Shown: one piece after another, positions 1 to 11,622 of the stretch | Position numbering within the stretch: the stretch's first letter is position 1 | How the letters are laid out: each line of letters starts with the position of its first letter | From: Cryptomeria japonica | Lineage: Eukaryota; Streptophyta; Pinopsida; Cupressales; Cupressaceae | Direction of reading: 5' to 3' | DNA: 60,000 nt | Assembly: GCF_030272615.1 (NCBI RefSeq) | Contig: NC_081415.1 | Location: 105,849,796-105,909,795 of the forward strand | Notes under the pieces: generated by a model | What the model saw: only the letters and a program-made list of their open reading frames with translations | What the model was told of the DNA's origin: nothing | Databases searched by the model: none | Made by a program: the position numbers and the translations under genes

Positions 1-368
1 GTAGATACATTTTAGTGCATATGAGGTGAGAAAAAAGTCAAAAATATAAACTCTAGATAAGCGATCTTAAGTGTAATACAAATATATCAATTAGTTAAAA
101 GTTAACTAGTTTACGACTAACACCCCCATGAAGTGACACTGAGGGAGTATTCTAGTCACTAAAAAGACAAGGCTCCATAATAAGGCCTAATGAGATAATC
201 ATGTACAAATAAATATCTCTCATAAATAGAGAAAAGGAGAAAGCCTAGTGGGAACAAAAATTATCTCCAAAAGAGAGAAAAATAAGTATAAGACCTCCTT
301 AAAGATGTTTCATTAAGATAAGAATATGATAATGAAGAACTCTTGAAGTGAAATGTAGAAGCTATACA
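1..368. other. Unassigned AT-rich sequence left of the solo LTR
   Basis: No reading frame, RNA gene or repeat is recognisable here. It is AT-rich sequence up to the target-site copy ATACA at 364-368, probably decayed intergenic DNA. Confidence 0.5.
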
Positions 369-1504
369 TGTTACTACTTATCAAGTTGTCATTAGTTTTA
401 CATCCAAAGTCATTCTATATACTCTAGTCGGTTACTACTACCGAAATTTTCAGTCGGTATGCACAGTATAGTCGGTTAAAGAAGAAAGTATTCACAGAGC
501 CCAGTATGCACCGAGTTGTCTATCGTGTATCATTCCATGTCTACCGAGCAGAAATAATGATACACCGAGTGAAACGTGTTACAAGATCGAGGAACATCGA
601 ATCATTATCACATTGGAAATTGCACTTAAAGATTGTGTATGATTTTGAGGTCATTTATCCAATGAAATATTTTGTATAGTTATTCATTCAATAAATCATG
701 TTTGTAAGATCAAACCAATGAATCAGATCACTGACATAAGAGATCTATTTATATAGTATGGATTAAGGATAAAAATGTGATAGACAGAGATATACAAAGG
801 TGTATGAAGAAAGACATGTGTGATACATGAGAAAGCACTAAGTGTTATGACTGTTACAGAGATACAGAGGTCACTGAGAAGGATTTCAGAGAACAGTCAA
901 AGAACAGAGTAAACATAAGGGTTTACCGAGTTACTTTATGGGTTACCAAGGTATGCTATAAGCAAGGTAATCTTATTTTGAGCACATAGAATCTGCTATA
1001 ACATTCCAAATATAAAGTTGCAGATATTTGTAAAGATTTTATTGAAATATTTTGAAGTTGTAAGAGAAACCTTTAATAGGGTAAAAGACTCTAATCAAGT
1101 CTATAAATTGTAAAGCCTCTAACCAGGTACAACATTTAGTTTAAGTGTTGTAAAATCCTTTAGCAAGGTAGATCTAATAGATCTTGATACTCCTAACAGG
1201 ATAAGCTATCAAAAATAGCTAAACATGTAGCTCTAACCGAGCACTCTTTATTATTGCAGTAGTGAAGTTGTGGGTGCCATCCCCACTGTAGTTTTTCTCT
1301 TTAACCAAGAGTTTTTGCATAACCAAAATATATGTGTTATGGAGTGAATCATGTATGATTGTTATTTATTTGTTTTAGCTTTATGTTATGTTGCAACAAT
1401 TTTTGGTTTATGCATAACAGTAAAGATATTGTTGTTAAAAGGATTTGAAGTACTGATTCACCCCTCCCCTCTCAGTACATTAACTTTCCATATTGGGCCT
1501 AACA
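369..1504 (+). mobile_element. Solo LTR of the element A family
   Basis: The segment begins TGTTACTAC and ends GGGCCTAACA, and matches, in the opposite orientation, the two LTRs of element A (10104-11271 and 32704-33859). It is flanked by a perfect 5-bp target duplication, ATACA at 364-368 and 1505-1509, and no primer site or coding region follows. This is the expected product of recombination between the two LTRs of a full element. Near the end lies the U5 signature GATTCACCCCTCC (about 1457-1469). A TATA-like stretch lies near 745-756. The short frame at 1351-1551 runs across the LTR end and is not a gene. It keeps the canonical TG start that both LTRs of element A have lost. Confidence 0.88.
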
Positions 1505-1509
1505 ATACA

Positions 1510-2080
1510 AACTACCAAAGAATAAGTGATGATGTTTTTTGGGATCAATGAACCTTAAAAGACTGTAAATTGAGACAAGAGATACAAAATATTTAATGAG
1601 TGAAATTGAGTTCACTACTCAACCATGAATACACAAATGAAATGAAGGTAAAAACACTTTGTGAAGTTGAAGATGCAATTAGGACTATGATCAAGGACCA
1701 TAAAAGAACTACACAAGTACACCACTAAAATATGCATGATGCTTTACATAGTAACAAAATCTCATAAAATGTGATCAACTAAAATATAGAAGGTTTTTGC
1801 ATATTCCACCAAAATCAAAGAAGCATTAACATAACCATCTAATGATACCCACCTTAATGTTGATAAGGGAAATGAATCAATAGATTAGTTCTAAATTGTG
1901 ACACATAAGTGTGCAAGAGAATGTAGAACGAAACATCATGTTCAATATATGATGTACAAGAAACACTAAAAAGGGTGTGCAAAAAAAGGCACACAAGCAT
2001 GAGGCAAGATGCACTAAAATTCATTGTTGAAAATGGAAGAGTGCTCACTTGTCAATGATGTCAACGAAAAACCAATGCAC
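1510..2080. other. Unassigned intergenic sequence
   Basis: AT-rich sequence between the solo LTR and element I. The short minus-strand frame here shows no family signature. Nothing functional seen. Confidence 0.45.
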
Positions 2081-2085
2081 CACAC

Positions 2086-3125
2086 TGTTAGGTCCCAGAG
2101 ACAACTGAGAGAGGGGTGGGGGGGGTGAATCAGTTGTCAAATAAATTCAAACCAAAATCAACTTAACCAAGCTTAATGCTTAATACTAGTGAACCAAAAT
2201 TTATGTCGATAGACAGTTTTATTAGTTAATTGTAGTACCAGTAAAGATTAATGCATGAAACTGAAAGACAATAACATCCACAACACATAACACCAATATT
2301 TGTACATGGAAATCCTGTAAGGGGAAAAACCACGGTGGGAAACCTTACCCACAATCAGATGATACTACTACAGATAGTATGTGTATACAATACAGGGTTT
2401 GCACATGCAGAAAGGCCAAGCGCCTAGAGCTCACTGCTCAATCACAAAATGAGAGTAACACTGACTACAATTGGATGATTAAATCCAATGATAATGTGTT
2501 GCATAAAATAGTATCTTCATATGCTAGATTCAGTACCAGTTTAGTTCTGATTGCCTCCACAAATTCCTTTCTTCAACCTTCAAATGATGTCTGCATGTAT
2601 AGCTCTTCTTATTTTCACATATATCTTATTACAATCTCTTTTTTTGCATATTTTAATCTCACAAATGAGATCTTACATTTATACCATAAGCTAATTGAGT
2701 AGGTCGGCTCACTAAAAGATATTACAATAAAATCAATTGTAAATGAAACAATATTCGATGCATGATGTCGGCTCAATGCATTTACAATAACAACAAATTA
2801 TCTTTTTGACGTGTTGTGCTGATCTAGAATAGATAACCCTGCCGATGTATATCTTGGACCTATTTGCTGGTACCAACAAATATGCAAACTCGAATAAGAC
2901 AATGAACAAATCACCAAAAAAAAGTGTTCAAACGATGTTTTCAACATAACCAAGTAGTTTCCAAGTGATTCCAAGTGCTAGTGAACAATATAACCTACTG
3001 GTGAACCAAATACCAATGATTGTGCATAAGTCACTTGCTTGCTGGTGAACATAACCAATTTGGATAGTATTGATAAGTGTTGACATCAATGAAAAAACCA
3101 TATCAACATATCCAAAATACCAACA
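2086..3125 (-). repeat. 3' LTR of element I
   Basis: On the plus strand it runs from TGTTAGGTCCCAGAG to ATACCAACA and is a close copy of 7725-8757. It lies immediately downstream (minus sense) of the polypurine tract at 3126-3138 and outside it is the CACAC duplication. The U5 end carries the GATTCACC-type C-rich motif shared with the other LTRs here. Confidence 0.9.
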
Positions 3126-3450
3126 ATCTCCCCCTTTGGCATTGATGGCAACACAAGATGGAAAAACCATCAAGGTGTCAAAACAGAAATGCCAAAAATT
3201 AAAAACCAACAATCTCCCAAAGAGATCATAACCAAAAATCAAAATACATAATATCTCTCCCAAAAGTAATAATCTCTCCCCAAGGGATAAAGTCTCTCCC
3301 CCTAGGAATAATATGTGTTTTCCATGTGTTTTTCCATATCAATCTCTCCCCCTTTGACATCAAATGTCAAAGCAATACAAAAACCAGGTTCAAATACAAA
3401 GTAACAACTCATTACAAAATATCAACTACTCCCCCTAAGAAGTAGTTCTC
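3126..3450 (-). promoter_or_regulatory. Multiple polypurine-tract region of element I
   Basis: Read on the minus strand, this noncoding stretch between RNase H and the 3' LTR holds about seven G-rich tracts of the type AAAGGGGGAGA; the plus strand shows repeated TCTCCCCC runs near 3127, 3210, 3253, 3271, 3294, 3343 and 3429. The one adjoining the LTR is the likely plus-strand primer. Repeated PPTs are a described feature of Sirevirus-type copia elements. Confidence 0.7.
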
Positions 3451-3515
3451 CTCATCAAAGCCGGAATAAAAGATTTCTCTGTTAATTTTGCCGGTTGATG
3501 ACAAACATAAACTGT

Positions 3516-5002
3516 CTAAGTCTCTAACGGTGGGGGTATAACCCCAAGTTGATATCCGAGATATTCAAAATTCTCCTTAGGCAAAGGCTTAGTAAAAAAA
3601 TCTGCAATCTGCTCTTTAGTATTCACAGAAACCAATTTCACTTCTTTTGCTTCAACATTCTCTTTTAGAAAATTCAATTTGATAGAAAAATGTTTAGTTT
3701 TAGAATGTAGTACCAAATTCTTATATATATTAATTTCTATTGTATTATCACAATAGATAGTTATAGGTTCCTTGCATTTTACCTTTAAGTCTTTCAACAT
3801 TTTCTTAATCCATAATACCCGTGTGCAATTAGTTGCTACTGCAACATATTCTGATTCTATTGTTAATAAATATGTACAACTTTGTTTCTTAATCAACCAA
3901 GAAATTAATTCGCTACTAAGAAAAAATGCTCCACTATTGGTTCTTTTTCTATCATCCACATCTCCTGCCTAGTTAGCATCTGTGTATGCACATAAATCAA
4001 AATTTTCATCTCTAGGATACCATAAACCAAGATTTGTAGTGCCTTGTAGGTACCAGAAAATCCTTTTCACTATTGATTCATGATTTTCTTTAGGATTACT
4101 CTAAAATATTGAAACAATACATACTGCATTCATGATATCAGGTCTTGTTTGTGTCAAATATAGTAAACCTCCTATCATATTAGACTTGAATGTAGTTGGA
4201 TTAACAGGTGTTGATTCATCCCTTAGTGATAATTTGTCGGTTGTAGTCATAGGTGTGCTTACCGGTTTAGAGTTCTCCATACCAAATTTCTTTAGTAACT
4301 CCTTCAAGTACTTAGATTGACTCAAGAATATACCTTTATCAATCTGTGAAATCTACAATCCTAAAAAGAATTTTGTCTTTCCAATCATAGATATTTCAAA
4401 TTCTTGCTGAATTTCATTAGAAAAGTCTTTACATAATCCATCTTCTCCTCCAAAGATTATATCATCAACAAAACTTCTATAACCAAGATGTCATCGTTAG
4501 TCACTTTGTAATATAAGTTACTGTCAGCATTACCTTCAGAAAAACCAATCTTCAAAAGATACTTATCCAATCTAGCATACCAAGCTCTTGGAGCTTGCTT
4601 CAACCCATACAAAGCTTTTCTTAACCTACAAACCATGTCTTTGTTATCTGTCAAAGAAAATCCATCAGGTTGTTCAATATAAACTTCTTCTTCAAGATCT
4701 CCATTTAGAAATGCACATTTAACATCCATTTGATATACTTTGTAGTTCTTGTGTGCTTCAAAAGCCAATAAAACTCTGACTGCCTCAATTCTAGCTACCG
4801 GTAGAAAGGTTTCATTGTAATCAATTCCCTCCTTCTGTGAATATCCCTTACACACTAATCTTGCTTTGTTTCTGATTACCATACCATTTTCATCAAGTTT
4901 ATTTCTGAAAACCCTTTTAGTTCCAATTACATTTTTGTCTTTAGGCCAAGGAACTAATGACCAAGTGTTATTCCTTTCAATTTGTTCCAATTCATCTTCC
5001 AT
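3516..5002 (-). pseudogene. pol: Element I reverse transcriptase and RNase H (broken)
   Basis: Copia-type RT and RNase H in pieces. The RT start has the conserved [16 protein letters not shown] and [17 protein letters not shown] stretches and the first catalytic block [13 protein letters not shown], followed by [12 protein letters not shown] (4457-5002). The YVDD catalytic box falls at a frameshift near 4470. The thumb and connection region (KYLKELLKKFGME) is at 4101-4325. RNase H is at 3516-3959, with DDRKRTNSGAFFL, ITIYCDNTIEIN and the C-terminal TKEQIADFFTKPLP, and ends just before the polypurine tracts. Several stops are TAG or TGA at Gln or Trp positions. No active enzyme is expected. 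Confidence 0.87.
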
Positions 5003-5161
5003 AGCTTTAATCCAGTGTTTATCTTCACATGTCTCATTAATTTATGTAGGTTCAATTTGAGAAATAAGACATACCTCTTCATTTGCCAATCTTCCTCTAG
5101 TCATAACTCCTTGAAATTTGTTTCCAATTATTTGATCTTCAGAATGATTCAGTCTTACATA

Positions 5162-6139
5162 CTAGGGTGTTTTTACTTGTTGTTGTTCTTCAATGACTAT
5201 TGAATCTCTAGATGATGCTTTTGTCACTAGATCACCATTCTGTATCGGTGTATTAATAATAGGTTCATTTGTGATTATCTCTATTGCCGGTTCAGAGTCT
5301 GTGTACCTTGAATTTCCTCTAAACTGTTTATCAATCTTCACATTTGTGTTCTCAACAATTTTCTGCAATATCTTGTTAAAACATCTATATGCTTTTCTTT
5401 TAGATGAATAACCAAGAAATATTCCTTCATCACTTCTAGCATCAAATTTGCCAATATACTCATCTCTTCTAAGATAGCATTTACTTCCAAATATTCTGAA
5501 ATATTTAAGAGTAGGAGTATTACCAAACCATAGTTCATGTGGGGTCTTACTGGTTTCACCTTTGATGTGAACTTTGTTGAATGTGTAAACCGTTGTACTC
5601 ATTGCTTCTCTCCAGTATACACGTGGTAGATTTGCTTTTGATAACATACTTCTAGTTGCATCCAAGATGGTTATGTTTTTCCTCTCTACAACTCTATTCT
5701 GCTGGGGTGTCCAAGATGCTGATAACTATCTTTTGATCCCATTCACTTCACAGAATGTATTAAATTCCTTAGATGTGAATTCACCTCCTTGATTTGATCT
5801 CAAACATTTGATTTTCTTGCTGGTTTCATTTTCTACCATCACCTTGAATAGTTTGAATTTCCCAAATGCTTTAGATTTTTCTTTGAGAAAAGTAACCCAA
5901 CACATTCTAGAATAGTCATCAATGATTAGCATAAAATACCTATCTCCTTGTATACTTCTAGTTCTTGCTGGACCACATAAATCAATATGAATTAAATCAA
6001 GAGCATTATTGTATTTCTCTGGAATACTCTTAAAACATGCTCTAACTTGCTTTCCAAATTGACATTCCTTACATACCGGATTGTAGGATTTGACAATATT
6101 AGGTAAATCTCTTACTGCCTTAGTTGTACTAATTTTCAC
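5162..6139 (-). pseudogene. pol: Element I integrase (broken)
   Basis: Copia integrase. The zinc-binding end contains CKECQFGKQ, then the core has HIDLCGP (first catalytic Asp) and IIDDYSRMCWVTFLKEKS. The second catalytic Asp, normally in LRSDxGGEF, is Asn here (LRSNQGGEF), so the DDE triad is damaged. The TPQQN and VVERKN motifs follow, with a TAG where homologues read KRQLSAP near 5728. The second piece (5162-5665) holds YWREAMSTTVYTFNKV and the C-terminal GKFDARSDEGIFLGYSSKRKAYRCF. It was cleaved from the Gag-Pol precursor in life and inserted cDNA into host DNA; it is dead now. Confidence 0.87.
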
Positions 6140-6142
6140 AAT

Positions 6143-7677
6143 TCAATCAAAATTTACATGACAAAGTCTCTTATTCCATAACCAACTTTCATCAATATGT
6201 GCAATCAAGCATGTCTTTTCAATATTGTTCAAATGAAAGATATTACCTCTAGTCTGATTACCAGTTGCAATTTCCAAACCAGTTCTGTTCATGATTTTGC
6301 ATTTACCATTCTTGAATTGTAACTGAAATCTTTTTTCAACTAACTGACCAACACTCAAAAGATTATGCTTTAAACCTTTAACATAGTAAACATTATCAGT
6401 ATTGTTCTTACCATCAAGAGATACAGTGCCTTTTCCTTTGATCAAAAAAGCTTTATCATCTCCAAATCTTACTAGACCTCCATTATATTCCTGAAAGGTT
6501 AATAATTTACTTTTATCACTAGTCATATGATGTGAACATCCTGAATCAATGATCCATTCATCCTTATCTTCAATTCTAGCTACCAGGGCCTGCTCTACTG
6601 GTTGAACAATAGGTGCCTATTGATCTTCTGTTATAGCAACAAAAACCCATCCATTGTCTGTCGAATCCTTATCAGAATCATCAATGACTCCTTCATCAGC
6701 AAGGCAACAAGATTTATCTCTATTTTTCTTAAATTTGTATCTATGATATTCAGGGTTAGGTTTGTATGTTCTTCTAGCTTCTTCTTTCAAACTTGCATGC
6801 CTATCAGGACACCTAGATTCCATATGACCAATCTTATTATAGTTAAAACATTTAAATGGTGCTTTACCTTCATACTTACTTCCAATAGGACATTTAGGCA
6901 TTTTCCTTGCAAATAGTGCTTCAAGTTCTTCATTTTCTTTCCTGATTTCTTCAAGTTCTCTTACATAAAAGGCTTTCCAATCAGATTTGTCAAATGATGA
7001 TGATGCAGATGATGTTGATGCCTTGAAAGCTAAATCTGTCTTTATAGTAGTAACAAGACCAAATTCCTCAATTTCAAAAGCTGAAAGTTTTCCAACCAAA
7101 GTATCTCTAGTTACTGATGTATTAGGCATTATTCTCAATTCATTTATAGTAGTTACTTTCATTTTATATGCCGATGGCAATGCTCTTAAAACTTTTGAAA
7201 TAATTTCATCTTCACTTAAGGTTCTTCCAAAACATTGTATACCCAAGACAATTTCATTTACTCTTTCCATGAAAGCAGAAATTCTTTCATCCTCTTCCAT
7301 TTTTCAAATTTTCATACTTGACCTGGAAGCATTCAAGTTTTGCAATTTTGACTATGGTATCACCTTCATTCAATGTTTCCAATCTATCCCAAATAGCTTT
7401 AGCAGTAGACCTATTTGATAATCCCATGATTTGTTGATTTGACAATGCGCTCAAAAGTGCTTCTCTTGCTTTGCAATCATTTTCTTCATCTTTAGTCAGA
7501 TTTGGTGGATTAGGCTGACCTCAACTAGGAGTAGTATAACCATTCTTTGTAACCTCCCATATGTCTTTTCTAATGCAATTCAGATGTGTCTCCATCTTGA
7601 TCTTCCATATGCCATAGTTGGTTCCATCAAGTTTAGAATTGTCCTTCCTAAAATAGTTAGAAGACATTGGATCTCCT
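6143..7677 (-). pseudogene. gag: Element I Gag and protease (broken)
   Basis: The start codon is at 7677 on the minus strand, about 35 bp past the primer site, in a context (LDGTNYGIWKIKMETHL) typical of copia Gag. A TGA lies near 7520. A one-base slip in an A-run near 7303 shifts the frame before MEEDERISAFMERVNEIV. The zinc knuckle reads CFNYNKIGHMESRC, with its second Cys replaced by Tyr. A single in-frame TAG (6617-6619) separates Gag from the protease, whose active site IIDSGCSHHM near 6540 keeps Asp-Ser-Gly. The core VRFGDDKAFLIKGKGTVSL follows, then the HNLLSVGQL segment. Gag formed the particle; the protease cut the polyprotein. Confidence 0.87.
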
Positions 7678-7710
7678 CAAGCTATTAAACTTCTGCAAAA
7701 AGAGGACTAA

Positions 7711-7723
7711 GCTCTGATACCAA
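7711..7723 (-). promoter_or_regulatory. Primer-binding site of element I
   Basis: On the minus strand this reads TTGGTATCAGAGC, complementary to the 3' end of initiator Met-tRNA as in most plant copia elements, and sits directly inside the 5' LTR. Confidence 0.88.
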
Positions 7724-7724
7724 T

Positions 7725-8757
7725 TATTACGTCCCAGAGACAACTGAGAGTGGGGGGTGAATCGGTTATCAAATAAATTTAAACCAAAATCAACTCAACC
7801 AAGCTTAATGCTTAAGACCGGTGAACCAAACTTTATACCAGTAGACATTTTTATCAGTTAATTGTAGTACCAGTAAAGATTAATGCATGAAACCGAAAGA
7901 CATTAACATCCACAACACATAACACCAATATTTGTACATGGAAATCCTGTAAGGGGAAAAACCATGGTGGAAAACCTTACCCACAATCAGATGATTATAC
8001 TGCAGATAGTATGTGTGCACAATAGAGGGTCTGCACATGCAGAAAGGCCAAGCGCCTAGAACTCACTGCTCAATCACAAAATGAGAGTCACGCTGACTAC
8101 AATTGGATGATTAAATCCAATGATAATATACTACATAAAATAGCATCTTCATATGCTGGATTCAGTAACGGTTTAGTTCTGATTGCCTTCACAAAATCCT
8201 TCCTTCAACGTTCAAATGATGTCTTCATGTATAGCTTTGCTTATTTTCGCATATACCTTATTACAATCTCTTTTCTTACATATTTTAATCTGACAAATGA
8301 TATCTTACATTTATACCATAACCTAATTGAGTAGGTTGGCTCACTAAAAGATATTACAATAAAATCAATTATAAATGAAACAATATCCAATGCATGATTT
8401 CGGCTCAATGCATTTACAATAACAACATTTTATCTTCTTGACATGCCGTACTGATCTGGAATAGATAACCCTGTTGGTGTATATCCTGGACCTATTTGCT
8501 GGTAACAATAAATATGCAAACTCAAATAAGCCAATGAACAAATCACCAAAACAATGTGTCCAAACGATGTTTTCAACATAATCAAGTAGTCTCCAAGTGA
8601 TTCCAAGTGCTGGTGAACAATATAACCTGCCGGTGAACCAAATACCAGTGACTGTGTACAAGTCACTTGCTTTCCAGTGAACATAACCAATTTGGCCAGT
8701 GTTGATAAGTGTTGACATCAATGACAAAACTATATCAACATATTCAAAATACCAACA
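7725..8757 (-). repeat. 5' LTR of element I
   Basis: Close copy of 2086-3125, next to the primer site. Its U5 edge reads TATTACG on the plus strand instead of TGTTAGG, so the terminal dinucleotide has changed since insertion. The outer end is followed by CACAC (8758-8762). Confidence 0.88.
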
Positions 8758-8762
8758 CACAC

Positions 8763-9751
8763 AACCTCTCATGTCTCTTTACAACACAACAAAGTATAAA
8801 AGAGACACAATAATCTCCAAAATTTTCATCTTAAGGAATATTAAATTATTTTTGGCACTTTATATTAGTGGTTTTACATATATATGTGTTATTAGATTCT
8901 TGAAAATGTATGAAAAGGATGAAATGAGATATTGTCATGAGGTAAGTAATGAATAAATGGACCAAGTACATGCCTTTAAAACATCAAATAAATGATAAAA
9001 CTTTAAAAATTAATTCCATATAAAATAAATACTATTGTAAATATTGTGCCCTTTCAAATGTTTGCAAGTTTGAGTATAATTTTGTAACTTGGAAGCCAAA
9101 ATCAACCATTTATAGCTCATGGTAATTATAAAAATTTCAAGGAAAAGGTACATCAAAAGAAAAAAGGATGTATGTAGTAATGGATTCTTTGTGTTCTTTT
9201 GATAATTAAAAAAAATTGCTTACTTTTGACTTCATACGCAAAAGTTATGCCTCATTGAAAAAAATACTAAGTTGGGGAAAAATAAATAGCATAATAAAAT
9301 AGATGAAAATATCTCTCCATTGGCTATTTCACTGCAAAATTTTTAGGTTATAAAAAGTGAAAAAATATCTCCCCTCTTGTAAGCATAAAGTTGGGGTTTT
9401 AAATAAATCACTAATGGTTAACATAGTACAAAAAATAAATGTTATAGTTTACTAACCATGTCCAAGTGGTTTTACAAAGATGGTTTAGTCAAACAATTTA
9501 GAAATGGAGTTGGAAGTTCTTTGGAGAAACCATTGAAGTCCAAGAAATCCATTGAAATTTTTTTTTCAAAAGAAAATATCAATCTACAAACTTGTGGCTA
9601 CTATTTGTATTTATATGTGCTAGATAGGTCATAACAAAAACCTCAAAGGGTTGAAAAAATCCATAAAATCCAATAATAATGAGTCCCAACAAATCATTGT
9701 TCTTGTAAATTGATTTAATTTGCTACATTCTAGTTCTTTCCCCTCAACTAA
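8763..9751. other. Unassigned AT-rich intergenic DNA
   Basis: About 1 kb of low-complexity AT-rich sequence with no supported gene. The short plus-strand frame at 8699-8956 starts inside element I and is not credible. It was adjacent to 34210 onward before element A inserted. Confidence 0.5.
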
Positions 9752-10103
9752 GTCCAAGTCTTAAAGGTAGTCCATATATAGGATATTTAAATTTTCCAAG
9801 TGAAAGGGTTTCTTATCTAGGACTCAAGGCCCACATATAGCATGTGATCATCTTCATCTTACATTTGAGTAGCAAGTTCTTATGTAGGTGCAAAGAAATA
9901 AAGGCAGGACTCATCAATAATTTTGTGATGAAATCACAAGTGAATAACAATGCACACATGTGATGCCTTAAATTTTTTCTAGAACTTGTCTTTGTAATGC
10001 TACGATGCCTCTATTCTATAAATAACATTCCTATATTGTGCGTGTTTGAGTGTAAGGATCATGCAACCTACGTTTTGCAAGTCTTAAATTATTTTTGGTG
10101 GAA
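9752..10103. repeat. Left copy of the ~350-bp direct repeat flanking element A
   Basis: This segment, from GTCCAAGTC to GGTGGAA, recurs directly at 33860-34209, immediately outside the other end of element A. The copies differ at roughly 14 positions including a 2-bp indel (counted by eye). It takes the place of the usual 5-bp target duplication. It contains a TATA-like TCTATAAATAAC near 10015, so it might once have been part of a promoter or an older LTR. Confidence 0.85.
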
Positions 10104-11271
10104 CTAATGTACTAAGAGGGGAGGGGTGAATTAGTCCTTCAAAACTTTTCTTCAATAATAACTTTACTGTTATGCATAAACCGAATAGTGCAGTAACATA
10201 ATATAACGCTAAAACAAATAGATAACAATCATACACGATTCACTCCATAACACATATATTTTGGTTACGTAGAAACTCTTGGTTAGAGAGAAAAACTATG
10301 GTGGGGATGGCACCCATAACTTCACTACTACAATAATAAAGAGTGCTCGATTAGAGCTACATGTTTAGCTATTTCTGATAGCTTACCCTATTAGGAGTAA
10401 CAAGATCTGTTAGATCTACCTTGCTAAAGGATTTTACAACACTTAAACTAAATGTTGCACCTGGTTAGAGGCTTTACAATTTATAGACTTGATTAGAGTC
10501 TTTCACCTTGTTAAAGGTTTCTCTTACAACTTCAAAATGTTACAATAAAATTATTACAAATATCTGTAACTTTACATCTGGAATGTTATAGCAGATTCTA
10601 TGTGCTCAGAATAAATTACCTTGCTTATAGCATACCTCAGTAACCCATGTAGTAACTTGGTAAACCCTTCTGTTTACTCTGTTCTTTGACTGTTCTCTGA
10701 AATCCTTCTCGGTGACCTTTGTGTCTTTGTAACAGTCATAACACTTAGTGCTTTCACATATCTTGCCTCATATATCTCTATATCTTCCTTTCTATCATGC
10801 TACATGTATGTTTCTGATCTTAATCCATGTTGTATATATAGATCTCTTATGACGATGATCCATTCATTGCTTCGATTTTACAAACATGTTTTATCGAATG
10901 AATAATCATGCAAAATATTTCATTGGTTAGATGACCTCAAAATCATACACAATCTTTAAGTGCAATTTCCAATGTGATAACGGTTAGATGTTCCTCGATC
11001 TTGTAACACGTTTTCATATGTATGTCTAGGTTCAATGAATCTGGTAACACATTTCACTCGGTGTATAACAAATCAGTGTGTCATCTTTGCTGCTCGGTAG
11101 ACATGGAATGGTACTCAGTAGACAACTTGATGTATTCTATGCTTTGAGACTACTTTCTTCAATAACCGACTAGACTGTGCATATCGACTGAATATCTCGG
11201 TAGTAGTAACCAACTAGAGTATATAGAATAACTTTGACATAAAACTAATGGCAACTTGATAAGTAGTAATA
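10104..11271 (-). repeat. 3' LTR of element A, truncated at its outer end
   Basis: Copy of 32704-33859 and of the solo LTR 369-1504. The outer (U5) end lacks about the first 21 bases seen in the other LTR (TGTTAGGCCCAATATGGAAAG) and joins the flank directly as GGTGGAA/CTAATG. The inner (U3) end reads GTAGTAATA, which on the minus strand begins TATT instead of the canonical TGTT. A TATA-like stretch lies near 10832-10841 (minus sense). The CTCGGT/ACCGAG hexamer is scattered through it. Confidence 0.87.
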
Positions 11272-11622
11272 ATCTCCCCTTTTGACATTAGTTGAGATGT
11301 TTGACAAAAACTACTTTCAAAGTTATAACTCAATAATCTATATACTTGCAAAATTTGACTATACTAACAGTATATACAATAGTCAATGAAGATATACTCC
11401 CCTTATCAATATAAGTGTACAAAACTCTGATTTTGCATGCTCGGTGATCTGTTCCCGTTCTTTGCTTACTGTTCTGTTTACTGCTCGGTTCACTTCTCTT
11501 GGATTCTCTGCTTACTCTGCTCGGTATACTCCCCCTGTATACTATACTCCTTTTGTTTGATACTTTGAATACTACACTCCCCCAATATTGTATCACTCCC
11601 CCTTTTTGACAAACATCAAAAC
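11272..11622 (-). promoter_or_regulatory. 3' noncoding region and polypurine tracts of element A
   Basis: Between the ORF2 stop and the 3' LTR. On the minus strand there is AAAAGGGGAGAT directly at the LTR edge (11272-11283), plus further G-rich tracts near 11396-11403, 11529-11535, 11578-11583 and 11597-11605. It is the same arrangement as in the copia elements of the window. Confidence 0.65.

Larger units (their letters stand above)
2086..8757 (-). mobile_element. Element I: full-length Ty1/copia LTR retrotransposon (decayed)
   Basis: A complete minus-strand element of 6,672 bp bounded by a perfect target duplication CACAC (2081-2085 and 8758-8762). LTRs are 2086-3125 and 7725-8757. The primer-binding site is at 7711-7723. 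The internal order on the minus strand is Gag, protease, integrase, reverse transcriptase, RNase H, which defines Ty1/copia (Pseudoviridae). Repeated polypurine tracts before the 3' LTR resemble the Sirevirus lineage. Every domain carries stops or frameshifts, so the copy cannot make a polyprotein. No element is nested inside it. Confidence 0.92.

Noticed and set aside
8365-8772. 135-codon minus-strand frame, partly repeated at 2928-3263
   Set aside because: Lies within the LTRs of element I; conserved only because the LTRs are copies.
11330-11596. Minus-strand 88-codon frame rich in Ser and Arg between ORF2 and the 3' LTR of element A
   Set aside because: It lies in the PPT-rich noncoding stretch, has no counterpart in element D and starts and ends arbitrarily.
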